Positions 11,528 to 22,575 of a stretch of DNA of 64,000 bases are shown one piece after another. Below the pieces are notes generated by a model that was not told where the DNA came from, did not search any database, and was given only the letters and a program-made list of their open reading frames with translations. Position 1 is the first letter of the stretch; the number at the start of each line of letters is the position of its first letter. The position numbers and the translations under genes are program-made. The DNA is taken from NCBI RefSeq assembly GCF_000090795.2, contig NW_003546501.1:1-64000 (forward strand), read 5' to 3'. This DNA comes from Amphimedon queenslandica. Lineage: Eukaryota > Porifera > Demospongiae > Haplosclerida > Niphatidae.

Positions 11528-12012
11528 AATGCTGTTCCTTTCTCTTGTACTCTGACCTCTCTAACTGAACATTGTTGTCATTAATTGTATTTTATTCTTG
11601 TTTATCTCATCAGTAATTCAAAAAACAATCACAATCTAACCCACTAACATCTTATAGCTCTCAACTATAGTATTGTAAACATTGAATCATTAAATTTGCT
11701 ATTGTTACATAAACTGTAAGCAGAAGACACAATACAACAGCCAACAGAGCAAAAGAATAGAGTGTGCTAGCATCTACACACACATAGTTTATCAAATTTT
11801 ATGGCTATAACTTTATCACTAATTTATTACTTTACTCTATCACGTTTTTGCTCTGTTGGCTGTTGCATTGTCTCCCTTCTTACAGTTTATATAACAATAG
11901 TCTTATTAGAACAATGACAGAACAATAAAGCAGTCAATGACTATAATTAATCTACAATAATATACTTACTAAATGTATTATTAATAATTAAAGATGTGAA
12001 TAGTATACTACT
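11528..12012. other. Intergenic region between SSX2IP and the receptor array
   Basis: Convergent 3' ends of SSX2IP (+) and receptor gene 1 (-). Contains the inverted-repeat element at 11699-11900; otherwise AT-rich with no gene. Confidence 0.6.
11699..11900. mobile_element. Non-autonomous inverted-repeat element, about 55-bp arms
   Basis: The left arm starts CTATTGTTACATAAACTGTAA and includes ACAGCCAACAGAGCAAAA; the right arm is its reverse complement with a few differences, ending TAACAATAG. The loop is about 90 bp. No clear target-site duplication was found, so the superfamily is unassigned. Confidence 0.8.
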
Positions 12013-13062
12013 TCAATTTATTGTGGTAGTTTCCTCGTCATTAAAACTTGACGTGCGAGTAAATTGGTACATAGTACCAGCATCTGTTGAAGCAACCGTT
12101 TCCCTTGTGAATTTATCAGTATAAGAATTAGGTACTATACAAAAAGCTCCTGCCATCTCACGCTCTTTTCTTCTCTTTCTCTCTTTTTGCTTCTTGTTCC
12201 ATTTGAGTATTAAGAGATGGAGCATTACGATACAACCTGTCACTATACCTGAAGTACTGATCAGTGCATAGAAGATGGAGCCTATGGAGGTTTTAGCAGT
12301 ATAATAGTGAACTATGAGTGGAAAGAAGATCACAGCCATTACTGTATTAACTATTGGATACACTACTAGTGGTAGTAACTGCTTGCTGAGTATTTTCCAT
12401 CTATTGCTGAAACTAGCTAACAGCAGTGACTCATCCGGTCTTTTGTGGGATATTCGTGATCTTCTGATTGCTGCAATAAGAATAATGACAACCAGTACTG
12501 ATATTATAAAGTATAATATACCAGCAGTACCGTACGCTATTATATAAAGCTGATAATAATTTCTTCCATCTTCTGTGAATTGAACATGCAAAGTTTCCGA
12601 ACAATCGTCATACTTGATGAATGGAATAGAACCAGCTATGACAAGTGGAATGAATGACGTTATGATTGCAATCGGTTCCAGTTTCTTAAAGTTTTTCAAT
12701 TCCTTGAGGTGTACAATACAAAGATAAAGGATAACTGTCAGCCAGAATGTCAGTACTAGATTAACACAGTAGACAATATTTGGAATAACTAAAGTCGTTG
12801 CTTTATAAATCTCTGAGTCATAATCATATCTAAAAGACACTATCTCAGATAATGAGTAGACCAACATTGCCACCAGTTTGTACACTATCAGTCTTTGTAC
12901 AATATCTTTATAGAATCTACTGACTATTGCAAAGACCAGTGCCACTGTACATGTTATGGCTCCTAGACCACCACTAACTCCTTCCATTATTGTAACTGCA
13001 TCCACAATCTCCCAATCATCACATAATTTGCTGTAGCTTGAGGAGTTGCTGTCATTATCCAT
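12013..13062 (-). CDS. 7TM receptor paralogue 1
   Basis: Single-exon, 349 residues, with seven hydrophobic segments at about 26-49, 58-77, 95-117, 129-149, 172-199, 227-252 and 262-286, a short N-terminus with two N-glycosylation sequons and a 60-residue Ser/Thr-rich tail. Family hallmarks are SRFYKDIVQRLI in loop 1, LKELKNFKKLEPIAI after TM3, SKQLLPLVVYPIVN in TM6 and FTRETVAST in the tail. There is no DRY or NPxxY motif, so it is not a plain rhodopsin-class receptor. The LL-YP signature in TM6 faintly recalls cAMP-receptor-like/Git3-type receptors, a weak guess. Ligand and G-protein coupling are unknown. It is one of the more diverged copies: loop 3 reads SRISHKRPDESLLLASFSNR and lacks the usual VTDNKWK. 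Confidence 0.85.
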   Translation of the reverse strand: MDNDSNSSSYSKLCDDWEIVDAVTIMEGVSGGLGAITCTVALVFAIVSRFYKDIVQRLIVYKLVAMLVYSLSEIVSFRYDYDSEIYKATTLVIPNIVYCVNLVLTFWLTVILYLCIVHLKELKNFKKLEPIAIITSFIPLVIAGSIPFIKYDDCSETLHVQFTEDGRNYYQLYIIAYGTAGILYFIISVLVVIILIAAIRRSRISHKRPDESLLLASFSNRWKILSKQLLPLVVYPIVNTVMAVIFFPLIVHYYTAKTSIGSIFYALISTSGIVTGCIVMLHLLILKWNKKQKERKRRKEREMAGAFCIVPNSYTDKFTRETVASTDAGTMYQFTRTSSFNDEETTTIN

Positions 13063-13318
13063 GCTTAGGAGAAAGAAAATGTGCTGGCTCAGAATTAGAC
13101 ACCTTTAGCTAGCATGAACAACCAAAACTGTTGTATCCTTATAAGTTACATGCATGTTATGCATTGCTTTCTATCTGTTACAAATTTTACTTGTAAAATA
13201 CAATCACAAATTAAAGAAGTTATAAACGTAAATCATATAAATTGTACCTGCACTTTATACAATATAGTTCTAGCTAGATCTATAATAAAGTTATGTCTAC
13301 ACAAATCTAATTGAAACG

Positions 13319-14338
13319 TTAGTTTAATACACTCAATGTAAAAGTTGATGTACGATTGTACTGGTAGGCAGTACTAGCATCAGTTGAAGCAACTGTTTCA
13401 CTTGTGAAGATGTCATCATGATTGCTAGACCAGAAAGTTTTTCGTAAAGTCATTTTTTTCTCCCTTTGTTTCTTTTTAAACTTCGACACGCTTAAATATA
13501 TTATTATGATAATACCTGTGATTAGACCAGAAGAAGATATTAATGACAAGAGATATACATTTTTAGAATCTTCTAAACTCGCTAAAACAATGCTATTCAA
13601 GATTATCGCTATTACTGCATTAACTATTGGATACACTACTAGTGGTAATAACTGTTTGCTAAGTATTTTCCATCTATTAGTAACCAGTAGAGGTTCTGCT
13701 TCATTGTCATCATCTTGTTTTTTGAGATGCTTTTGTGATCTTCTGATTGTTATAATAAAAGCAATAGCACTCAGTATTGATATCATGAAGTATAATATCC
13801 CAGCAGTACTGTAACAAGTTACAATGTAGAGGGTTAAACTGTATGTTGAATCGTTAGCTGATTTTGAAAAGTCAATTTTCCATTTATCTTCAGAGCAGTC
13901 AATATAAGTGAGTGGAATGAAAACAAGACTCACAAGAGAAAACAAGCATGATGATATGATTGCAATTGGTTCCAGTTTCTTAAAGATTCTCAATTCCTTG
14001 AGGTGTACAATACAACAGTAGAGGATAATGGTTAACCAGAAGGTGAACATCATGTTGATATAGTAGGGAATTTGACTTAGTATAGTAATAACTATATACC
14101 CTATTGTGTCATTATGAATAATAACTAACGGAACTTGACACAGAGAGAAGACTATCATTGTAACCAGTTTGTACAATATCAGTCTTTGTACAATATCTTT
14201 ATAGAATCTACTGGCTATTGCAAAGACCAGTGCCACTGTACATGCAATAGCTCCAAGACCACCACCAACTCCTTCCATTATGTCTCTTCGAAGTTCTGTA
14301 GCATTATTTAGATAATAACAGCTGTTATCGTTACCCAT
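13319..14338 (-). CDS. 7TM receptor paralogue 2
   Basis: Intact 339-residue frame with the same seven-helix plan as its neighbour at 12013. The N-terminus is MGNDNSCYYLNNATELRRD with one sequon (NNAT). Between TM2 and TM3 it reads VIIHNDTIGYIVITILSQIP, differing strongly from the other copies, while the loop-1 block SRFYKDIVQRLILYKL is kept. Loop 3 is longer and charged (KHLKKQDDDNEAEPLL). The tail keeps FTSETVASTDASTAYQ, the ETVAST motif shared by all copies. The variable parts are extracellular, which fits ligand diversification; that is inference. Confidence 0.85.
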   Translation of the reverse strand: MGNDNSCYYLNNATELRRDIMEGVGGGLGAIACTVALVFAIASRFYKDIVQRLILYKLVTMIVFSLCQVPLVIIHNDTIGYIVITILSQIPYYINMMFTFWLTIILYCCIVHLKELRIFKKLEPIAIISSCLFSLVSLVFIPLTYIDCSEDKWKIDFSKSANDSTYSLTLYIVTCYSTAGILYFMISILSAIAFIITIRRSQKHLKKQDDDNEAEPLLVTNRWKILSKQLLPLVVYPIVNAVIAIILNSIVLASLEDSKNVYLLSLISSSGLITGIIIIIYLSVSKFKKKQREKKMTLRKTFWSSNHDDIFTSETVASTDASTAYQYNRTSTFTLSVLN

Positions 14339-15005
14339 GTCTTTCGAATCAGTCGAATATAATGAGAATCGAAGACGAATCTGTACTATAATTACAAATT
14401 TTTATCTCACACGATTGACTAGCACAAAACAACAATAGGAAGTTATGAAACAGTTAATATAGATGCAGCTGTTAAAATTTTTGCAATGCAATCAACAAGT
14501 TACATGAACACACTAATGATACAGAATCAACTGAATCATGTTAATAAAACTGCACGTGACAACTGATTTAAAAAAATCCAATCGAAATTTGGATTTTTTA
14601 TGAATTTTATAAGTTGCTCCAAAAGGCATCCACTATCATAGTCAAGTCATGAAGCTCATGCTAATCAGGTGCATTGTTATTGTAATGTGTGCAGTGTTAC
14701 ACATGTGAAGGAGTTGTAGATCTTATGATAAGGTACAGGAGATTTCACTCAAGGACATCTCCCTTACCTTCCTTATAAGGAGTAACAGCTGCTTCCTAAT
14801 AGTTGTTATCCTCAATAATAAATCACCCACTTCACAAAATAAACCAACTGAAACTCTTGTCGCAGGATTAGGCAATCTTCTGTACAATCCAATGATGTGA
14901 AAGCTAAAGAGCCCAACCCACCGTAATGTTCGTATTTGTTGTACTTTTAGGTTCGAAAATATTTTTGCAAAAAAAACAACATTTCTTACTAATTCATTAA
15001 TAAAG
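14339..15005. other. Intergenic spacer with duplicated 3' flank
   Basis: Holds a partial A repeat (about 14570-14620) and a block at 14640-15000 nearly identical to the 3' flank of paralogue 9 (26550-26850), with a shorter version next to paralogue 7. The open frames here are by-products; no gene is supported. Confidence 0.6.
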
Positions 15006-16046
15006 TTAGTTAATTTTTGGTAGCTGATCATCAGTAACTGACATGAAGCTTGATGTATGAGTGCATTGGTATGTAGTACGTGCACCTGATGAAGCAACTG
15101 TTTCTCTTGTGAAGACATCATTGTGATTACTGGGCACTACACAGAAAGGTTCTTGCTGTTCCCTGTTGCTCTTTTCCATTCTCTTCCTTTCTCTTTGTTT
15201 CTTACACTTCAATATACATAAATGTATTATGACAATAGTACCAGTGATTATACTAGAAGAGGATACTAATGAGTCAAGATAGAATTGTACGCCTTGAGAA
15301 GTAAAAAAAGAGAGCAGGAAGATCACAGCAATTACTGCATTAGCTATTGGATACACTACTAGTGGTAGTAACTGCTTGCTGAGTATTTTCCATTTGTTAT
15401 CAGTGACCAGTAGAGACTCTGCTTCACTGTCTTCTTGTCTTTGGTGATGTCTTCGTGATCTTCTGATTGTTACAATGAATATAATGATAACCAGTACTGA
15501 CATAATGACGTATAATATCCCAGCAGTACCATACACTATATAATGAATTGTTTGAGTGCAAGAATACTCTATAGCGAAGGGGATATATGCAGCTATAGCA
15601 AAGCATAAAGTTATGATTGCAATCAGTTCCAATTTCTTAAAGTTTTTCAATTCCTTGAGGTATACAATACATAGGTATAGAGTAATAGTTAACCAGAAGG
15701 TGAACACTAAATTGGAGGAGTAGGTAATATGTAGAATAGCTATAGCAAATGTTTTGTATGTGATTGATTCACTATCAAATTTGAAAGACATTATTTGAGA
15801 TAATGAGAAGACTAACATTGCCACCAGTTTGTATAATATCAGTCTTTGTACAATATCTTTATAGAATCTACTGACTATTGCAAAGACCAGGGCCACTGTA
15901 CATGTTATGACTCCTAGAATACCACAAACTCCTTGTATTATGGTACTTGTACTCCCAGTGTTCCAAATATCACAATCACTGTTGCTGGAGGTGTTGTTAT
16001 CCTGGGGAAGAGAGTAAGAAGCGAATAAATACATCCTGTAAGTCAA
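15006..16046 (-). CDS. 7TM receptor paralogue 3
   Basis: Intact, 346 residues. It belongs to a subgroup with paralogues 4, 7 and 9: short second extracellular loop (IPFAIEYSCTQTIHYIVYG), DNNTSSNSDCDIWNTGS before TM1, and tail NREQQEPFCVVPSNHNDVF. Two possible starts exist, MTYRM and MYLF; the second lines up with paralogue 7. The extended N-terminus MYLFASYSLPQ is weakly hydrophobic, so a signal peptide is unlikely. Confidence 0.85.
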   Translation of the reverse strand: MTYRMYLFASYSLPQDNNTSSNSDCDIWNTGSTSTIIQGVCGILGVITCTVALVFAIVSRFYKDIVQRLILYKLVAMLVFSLSQIMSFKFDSESITYKTFAIAILHITYSSNLVFTFWLTITLYLCIVYLKELKNFKKLELIAIITLCFAIAAYIPFAIEYSCTQTIHYIVYGTAGILYVIMSVLVIIIFIVTIRRSRRHHQRQEDSEAESLLVTDNKWKILSKQLLPLVVYPIANAVIAVIFLLSFFTSQGVQFYLDSLVSSSSIITGTIVIIHLCILKCKKQRERKRMEKSNREQQEPFCVVPSNHNDVFTRETVASSGARTTYQCTHTSSFMSVTDDQLPKIN

Positions 16047-16724
16047 GGATTTATGGAGCTAAAAGGAGGAATGTAAGCAGATCTGCTGTCTTGTAGTGCA
16101 CATTCTGAGTAAATTATAGATATGATAGTAGATTAAGAGTAGGTTTATAGTAACAAGTCTAACTGTTATCATAATAATAGAGTAATAGTCACTGGGCAAA
16201 GTGCAATATCACCGACATCCATTGTATATTATGAACTGTCACTTGTATGAGATTACTAACTCTAGATATAGTTATAAGCACACAAACATGCATAAAATAA
16301 TAACAAAATTAACGTAAGGATGATATAGAATGCAGTAAAAATATTTATAAAATCATAGGCCTAGCTATATGCTTTATAATAATATGCTACACAATCTGAA
16401 CATTAGTTCACTGGCAATACACTGTGATGACTAGGCACTTGTAGGTGAAAAACAAAACACTGAAAAGAAGAGAAATAAATTAAGGAGGAGCTACAAGTAC
16501 AAATCTGCAGTCTAATGCACATTCCACTGTATGCAAGAGTACCCATGTTACAAGCACTATTAAGCACTATTAGTTGGCCCAGCATCATGAGTAAGTATAT
16601 AATAGCAATATAGTAATAGTCACAGTTGAATTGGCTGGCAATTAAAGTGCAAACTGAAAATGCACATTATACGGAAAGTGTAAGGAAAACACACAACTAT
16701 ATAACTCAATGTATATTATCAGAT
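16047..16724. other. Intergenic spacer between paralogues 3 and 4
   Basis: AT-rich. The stretch with GTCACTGGGCAAAGTGCAAT and CATTGTATATTATGAA recurs upstream of paralogues 4 and 9, showing that 5' flanks were copied with the genes. No other gene seen. Confidence 0.5.
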
Positions 16725-17717
16725 CTAGTTAACTGACATAAAACTTGATGTATGAGTGCATTGGTATGTAGTACGTGCATCAGTTGAAGCAACTGTTTCT
16801 CTTGTAAAGACATCATTGTGATTACTAGGCACTACACAGAAAGATTCTTGCTGTTCCTTGTTGTTCTTTTTCATTCTCTTCCTTTCTCTTTGTTTCTTCT
16901 TACACTTCAATATCCAAAGATGTATTATGACAATAGTACCAGTGATTAGACCAGAAGAGGATACAAATAACAATTCAAAATATAGAGTCACATTATCAGA
17001 CTTAAGAACAGAGAGCAGGAAGATCACAGCCATTACTGTATTAACTATTGGATACACTACTAATGGTAGTAACTGCTTGCTAAGTGTTTTCCATTTATTA
17101 TCAGTGACCAGTAGAGACTCTGCTTCACTCGGTTCACCATTACTGATAGATCTATCTTCTTGTCTTTGGTGATATCTTCGTGATCTTCTGATTGTTACAA
17201 TGAAAATAATCACAAACAGTACTGATATTATACTGTATAATGCCCCAGCAGTACCAAACACAACATAATCAATTATTTGTGTGCAATAATCATCTTTAGC
17301 GAAGGGGATATATGCAGCTATTGCAAGGCACAAAGTTATGATTGCGATTGGTTCCAGTTTCTTAAAGTTTTTCAGTTCCTTGAGGTGTACAATACAAAGA
17401 TAGAGGATAATGGTTAACCAGAAGCTGAACACTACATTAGAGGAGTAGGTAATACGTGGAATAGTTATAGCAATTGTTTTGAATGTGTTTGAGCCATTAT
17501 TATATTCAAATGATGTCACTTGAGATAGTGAGAAGACTAATATTGCCACCAGTTTGTACACTATCAGTCTTTGTACAATATCTTTATAGAATCTACTGAC
17601 TATTGCAAAGACCAGTGCCACTGTACATGTTATGACTCCTAGACCACCAAAGGCTCCTTGTATTATGGCAACTGAGGCTACAAGGTTCCAATCATCACAG
17701 TTAGTGGTGTTATCCAT
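16725..17717 (-). CDS. 7TM receptor paralogue 4
   Basis: Intact, 330 residues, in the subgroup of paralogues 3, 7 and 9. N-terminus MDNTTNCDDWNLVASVAIIQ has one sequon. Loop 3 carries an insert, RSISNGEPSEAESLL, partly shared with paralogue 11 (INDGEPSEAESLL), which points to gene conversion or a common ancestor for that segment. The tail ends SSFMSVN. No frame defect. Confidence 0.85.
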   Translation of the reverse strand: MDNTTNCDDWNLVASVAIIQGAFGGLGVITCTVALVFAIVSRFYKDIVQRLIVYKLVAILVFSLSQVTSFEYNNGSNTFKTIAITIPRITYSSNVVFSFWLTIILYLCIVHLKELKNFKKLEPIAIITLCLAIAAYIPFAKDDYCTQIIDYVVFGTAGALYSIISVLFVIIFIVTIRRSRRYHQRQEDRSISNGEPSEAESLLVTDNKWKTLSKQLLPLVVYPIVNTVMAVIFLLSVLKSDNVTLYFELLFVSSSGLITGTIVIIHLWILKCKKKQRERKRMKKNNKEQQESFCVVPSNHNDVFTRETVASTDARTTYQCTHTSSFMSVN

Positions 17718-18052
17718 ATCTCAAAACAAAGAAGGGAAATCTGCTGACTTGTGCACATTCCACAAAGAGTAGATTTATAGTAACAAGTCTAGCTGTTATC
17801 ATAACAATGGAGTAATGGTCACTGGGCAAAGTGCAATATCACATATACATTGTATATTATGAATGTCACTTGTGTGAGGGCCATAAATCTATAATTATGT
17901 ATAGCACAAAAACATTCAAATAGATATTGATGATACAAAAATTAAGTATACACGCATGCAGCACTGAAATATCTATTAATTTTATCTGCAGTTTTATACA
18001 ATCAGCCTAGATCTATACTACATAAATATTTCTACACAATCTAATTGGAACA
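17718..18052. other. Intergenic spacer between paralogues 4 and 5
   Basis: AT-rich flank copied from the same template as 16150-16270 and 27950-28250. No gene seen. Confidence 0.5.
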
Positions 18053-19066
18053 TTAGTTCACTGGCAATAGACTCAGTGTATAACTTGATGTACGAGTGTA
18101 CTGGTAGGTAGTACTAGCATCAGTTGAAGCAACTGTTTCACTCGTGAAGATGTCATCATGATTGCTAGGCCAGAAAGCTACTTGTGACCTTTCATTCTCT
18201 TTCCTTTCTCTTCGTTTCTTTATATACTCCACTCTACTTAAATATATTATAATTATAACACCAGTAATTAGACCAGAATAAGATGCTAACGAAAAGAGAT
18301 ACTCATCATTAGTTATGACCTTTAAACAGATAAGAATAAAGAAGATAATTGCCGCTATAATTACTATTACTGTATTAACTATTGGATACACTACTAGCGG
18401 TAGTAACTGCTTGCTGAGTATTTTCCATTTATTATCAGTGACTAGTAAAGACTCTGCTCTAATGCCATCTTGTCTTTGGTGATGCATCCATGATCTTCTG
18501 ATAGTAACTATAAAAATAATGACAACTAGTACTGATAATATGAAGTATAATGTCACAGCAATACTATAACTAATTATGATGTAGTGGGCCAAGTTTTCAG
18601 TTAAGTTAATTTGCCATTCATGTTTAGGGGAGTCAATATAGGTGAATAGAACGACAAATAGAATTAACGTAACAAGAGGAATCAAGCATGATATTATGAC
18701 AGCAATTGGTTCTAATTTCTTTAAGTTTTGAAGTTCCTTGAGACTCACAATACAAAGATAGAGAGTAATGGTTAGCCAGAAGGTGAATCCCGCATTAATA
18801 TAGTAGGGAATTTGAGATAGAATTACAGCAATAGATCTATGCTCTACACAAGCAACACTGAGACAAAACATGATGAATTGAGATAAAGAGAACACTATCA
18901 TTGTAATCAGTTTGTACACAATAAGCCTCTGTACCATGTCTTTGTAAAATCTACTGGCTATTGCAAAGACCAGTGCCACTGTACATGTTATAGCTCCTAG
19001 AACACCACCAAATCCTTCCACTGTAGCCACAATAATATGTGCATCTTCCATACAATTATCCTCCAT
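18053..19066 (-). CDS. 7TM receptor paralogue 5
   Basis: Intact, 337 residues. N-terminus MEDNCMEDAHIIVATVEGFG lacks a glycosylation sequon. Loop 1 reads SRFYKDMVQRLIVYKLITMI (Met for the usual Ile). The region before TM3 is unusual (CLSVACVEHRSIAVILSQIP). The C-terminal 40 residues (SQVAFWPSNHDDIFTSETVA, ending TLSLLPVN) match paralogue 10 almost exactly, although the extracellular parts differ. Confidence 0.85.
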   Translation of the reverse strand: MEDNCMEDAHIIVATVEGFGGVLGAITCTVALVFAIASRFYKDMVQRLIVYKLITMIVFSLSQFIMFCLSVACVEHRSIAVILSQIPYYINAGFTFWLTITLYLCIVSLKELQNLKKLEPIAVIISCLIPLVTLILFVVLFTYIDSPKHEWQINLTENLAHYIIISYSIAVTLYFILSVLVVIIFIVTIRRSWMHHQRQDGIRAESLLVTDNKWKILSKQLLPLVVYPIVNTVIVIIAAIIFFILICLKVITNDEYLFSLASYSGLITGVIIIIYLSRVEYIKKRRERKENERSQVAFWPSNHDDIFTSETVASTDASTTYQYTRTSSYTLSLLPVN

Positions 19067-19312
19067 ATCTTAAGAAAGAAATAGGGAAAGATGAGAAAGA
19101 AGAGCTATACAACTGCAACAATGCAAAGTTCACCTTTAGCAGGAGCTAAAACAGCAATAGTGGTCATATGACATTTTCACAAGTCACTTAATACACTAAT
19201 TCTTATCATAACATCAGACAATGATGTACCTGACCTCTAGCACAAATACTATATCTGCATAAAACATACAATGTATACAATAAGCCTACTCAATGTGTAC
19301 TCAGTACATAAT

Positions 19313-20371
19313 TTAATGTATAAGTTCATAAGTTTTTAAACTCATAATTAGTTCACCATGGCTTGATGTACGAGTGAATCTGTATGTAGTATGTGCATTT
19401 GTTGAAGCAACTGTTTCTCTTGTAAAGACATCAGTATAGTGATTAGGCACTACACAAAGAGCTTCTTGTGGCCTTTCATTTTCTTTTCTCTCTCTTTGTT
19501 TCTTCTTACACTTCAATATGCAAAGATGTATTATTACAATAGTGCCAGTGGTTATACCAGAAAAGGATATTAACGAATAGAGATAGACACCTGGAAAAGT
19601 CTCGCCATTAAAATAGAGCACTAACAGTGGGTAAAAGATGATCGCCATTACTGTATTAACTATTGGATACACTATTAGTGGTAGTAACTGCTTGCTGAGT
19701 GTTTTCCATTTATTATCAGTGACTAGTAGGGACTCTGCAGCATTGTCATCTTGTCTTTGGTGATGTTTTCTTGATCTTCTGATTGTTACAATAAAAATAA
19801 TAACAACTAATACTGACATTATGAAGTATAATATACCAGCTATGCTATAACGAAATATGTAGAGGACCAGGCTGTATTTATTGTCTGTTGATACTCTTGC
19901 TTCTGAGGAGAAGTTAATTTGCCATTTATGTCCAGAGCAGTCAATATATGTAAATGGAACAAAAGCAGCACAAGCAAGAGGAAGGCAAGAAGTTATGATT
20001 GCAATCGGTTCCAATTTTTTGAAATTTTTAAGTTCCTTGAGACGAACTATAAAAAGGTAGAGAGTAATGGTTAGCCAGAAGTCAAATCCCAAGTTCATAT
20101 AATAGGCAGTGTGAGTTATGAATACAACCACAGCTCTATATATCCTTGAATCATCATAAGCAAGAGAGAGATTCTCTGACAGCGAGTAGACTAACATTGC
20201 CACCAGTTTGTACAATATCAGTCTTTGTACAATATCTTTATAGAATCTACTGACTATTGCAAAGACCAGGGCCACTGTACATGTTATAGCTCCTAGACCA
20301 CCAAAGATTCCTTCGATTATGGTAATGACTTTTTCATTTGTAACATTCATACATGCTTTATCCATCATCAT
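19313..20371 (-). CDS. 7TM receptor paralogue 6
   Basis: Intact and the longest copy at 352 residues. It has the longer second extracellular loop with the conserved cysteine (FTYIDCSGHKWQINFSSEAR). The tail has an extra extension, HGELIMSLKTYELIH, beyond the usual end, probably from loss of the ancestral stop. It is close to the 3' half of interrupted paralogue 8 (RPQEALCVVPN, GETFPGVYLYSLIS versus GDTFPGVYLYSLIS). Confidence 0.85.
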   Translation of the reverse strand: MMMDKACMNVTNEKVITIIEGIFGGLGAITCTVALVFAIVSRFYKDIVQRLILYKLVAMLVYSLSENLSLAYDDSRIYRAVVVFITHTAYYMNLGFDFWLTITLYLFIVRLKELKNFKKLEPIAIITSCLPLACAAFVPFTYIDCSGHKWQINFSSEARVSTDNKYSLVLYIFRYSIAGILYFIMSVLVVIIFIVTIRRSRKHHQRQDDNAAESLLVTDNKWKTLSKQLLPLIVYPIVNTVMAIIFYPLLVLYFNGETFPGVYLYSLISFSGITTGTIVIIHLCILKCKKKQRERKENERPQEALCVVPNHYTDVFTRETVASTNAHTTYRFTRTSSHGELIMSLKTYELIH

Positions 20372-21127
20372 GGAGTAACAGGAAATGAGAAGAAGAAATG
20401 AAAAGAAAGAGCACCTTTGCAGCAGTGATTAATTAAGAGCCTACAGCAAAACTAGTAGAGAAAAACTAATGCAAGTTCTTATACCATGAGCTGTTAAAAT
20501 AACACACAGTACATTTTCACAAAAAGAGTCCATCATATCAGTGAGTGAACTCTTGAACACAAGCTACCCACAGATATTACAGTATAAATCATGCAATAAC
20601 ACATCAATGATAAGAGTAATGAGTGCTAGTAACTGGTATAATAATTGTCATGACAATTTTTATGCATTTATAATAATTATAATAGGAACATGAATTAACA
20701 CAATGATATAAATAAGAGAGAGAGAGAGACTGAGAGATGTTATATAATGTCACACAGAAACAGAGAGATAGCTAGGAAAAGTCATTGAATGAATAACCGA
20801 GTGATTGAACTGCACAGAGTTGCTGAAATTGAAAAGGAGAGAATTCTCCAGTCTTATAATTTTTCTGATACAAGTTTGAACTGATTCCAATCAAATTTGT
20901 ATTTTTTATGAATTTAATTAAAGTTTTTCTAAAAGGCATGCACTATTGTAGCCCAGTCATGAAGCTCATGCTAATCACATGCATGAGTTGTTATTGTAAT
21001 GTGTGCAGTGTTACACATGTGAAGGAGTTGTAGATCTTATGATAAGGTACAATTAAGAGATTGCAACAAGATCAATTTTTTTGCAAAAAAACAAACAGCA
21101 TTTAAAAATAATTATTCATTAATAAAG
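20372..21127. other. Intergenic spacer with receptor-flank repeat and repeat A fragment
   Basis: Contains the flank repeat at 20680-20800 (AATGATATAAATAAGAGAGA ... GACTGAGAGATGTTATATAA), a partial A unit at 20825-20940, and the GCTCATGCTAATCA ... GTGTGCAGTGTTACACATGT block shared with 14650 and 26540. No gene. Confidence 0.6.
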
Positions 21128-22156
21128 TTAGTTAATTGGTAGCTGATCATCAGCAGTAACAGTTGTCAAACTTGATGTATGATTGCATTGGTAGGCAGTA
21201 TGTGCATCTGATGAAGCAACTGTTTCCGTTGTGAAGACATCATTGTGATCATTAGGCACTACACAGAAAGGTTCTTGCTGTTCCTTGTTGTTCTTTTTCA
21301 TCCTTTTTCTTTCTCTTTGTTTTTTACACTTCAATATACAAAGATGTATTATAACAATAGTACCAGTAATTATACCAGAAGAGGATATTAACGAATAGGG
21401 CACAGTACTACCATTATAATAGACAACTAAAAGAGGGAAGAAAACTATTGCTATTATTGTATTAACTACTGGATATACTATTAGTGGTAGTAACTGCTTG
21501 CTAAGGACTTTCCATTTATTATCAGTGACCAGTAGAAACTCTGCTTCACTGTCTTCTTGTCTTTGGTGATGTAATCGTGATCTTCTGATTGTTACAATAA
21601 ATATAATGACAACAAGTACTGACATTATAAAGTATAATACCCCAGCAGTACCGTACACAACATAATGCATTATTTGAGTGCAAGGATCAATTTTAGCAAA
21701 GGGGATATAGGCAGCTATAGCAAAGCATAAAGTTATGATTGCAATCGGTTCCAGTTTCTTAAAGTTTTTCAATTCCTTGAGGTGCACAATACAAAGATAA
21801 AGGATAATGGTTAACCAGAAGGTGAACACTACATTAGAGGAGTAGGTTATATGTGGAATAGCTATAGCAAATGCTTTGAATATTTTTGAGCTGTCATCAT
21901 ATTCAAATGATGTTAACTGAGATAGAGAGAAGACTAACATTGTAACCAGTTTGTACATTATCAGTCTTTGTACAATATCTTTATAGAATCTACTGACTAT
22001 TGCAAAGACCAGGGCCACTATACATGTTATGGCTCCTAGACCACCACATACTTCTTCTATTGTGGCAATTGTACTCCCAGTGTTCCAATTATCACAGTCA
22101 CTGTTGCTGGAGGTGTTGTCATATGGGGAAACAGATGAAGAAGTGAGCAAATACAT
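21128..22156 (-). CDS. 7TM receptor paralogue 7
   Basis: Intact, 342 residues, most like paralogues 3 and 9. N-terminus MYLLTSSSVSPYDNTSSNSDC has an NTS sequon. The second extracellular loop is short (PFAKIDPCTQIMHYVVYG). TM7 differs from paralogue 3 and resembles paralogues 6 and 12 (FPLLVVYYNGSTVPYSLIS), again suggesting segment exchange between copies. The tail ends TTVTADDQLPIN, as in paralogue 9. Confidence 0.85.
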   Translation of the reverse strand: MYLLTSSSVSPYDNTSSNSDCDNWNTGSTIATIEEVCGGLGAITCIVALVFAIVSRFYKDIVQRLIMYKLVTMLVFSLSQLTSFEYDDSSKIFKAFAIAIPHITYSSNVVFTFWLTIILYLCIVHLKELKNFKKLEPIAIITLCFAIAAYIPFAKIDPCTQIMHYVVYGTAGVLYFIMSVLVVIIFIVTIRRSRLHHQRQEDSEAEFLLVTDNKWKVLSKQLLPLIVYPVVNTIIAIVFFPLLVVYYNGSTVPYSLISSSGIITGTIVIIHLCILKCKKQRERKRMKKNNKEQQEPFCVVPNDHNDVFTTETVASSDAHTAYQCNHTSSLTTVTADDQLPIN

Positions 22157-22530
22157 CCTGATTTACTGTGGCAAGAATGTATGAGGTGGAGATTGGAGTG
22201 GACCTGAGCTGCACTGATGGTGGTTATAAAGTTCAAAGGTGAAGATCTAATCATAATACAATTCTGTTTATACAAAAATTTTGAATGAGAGTACAAAGAA
22301 AGACCAGTCTGCTACATGATGATATGGCATGATTCCTTCAAGAATTATCGAATCCTGTATGATACTGCATGTATTTATAATAATCATAATAGGGAAATGA
22401 ATTAACACAATGATATAAATAAGAGAGAGAGAGAGAGAGACTGAGAGATGTTATATGATGTCATACAGAGAGAGATAGCTAGGAAAAATCATTGAATGAA
22501 TAAATGAGTGATTAACTGCATAATCAATTG

Positions 22531-22575
<45 letters not shown>

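Noticed and set aside
12314-12547. Plus-strand frames opposite the receptor genes (also 13422-13814, 16858-17172, 29975-30202)
   Set aside because: They mirror conserved receptor coding sequence and recur at the same place in several copies; shadows, not genes.
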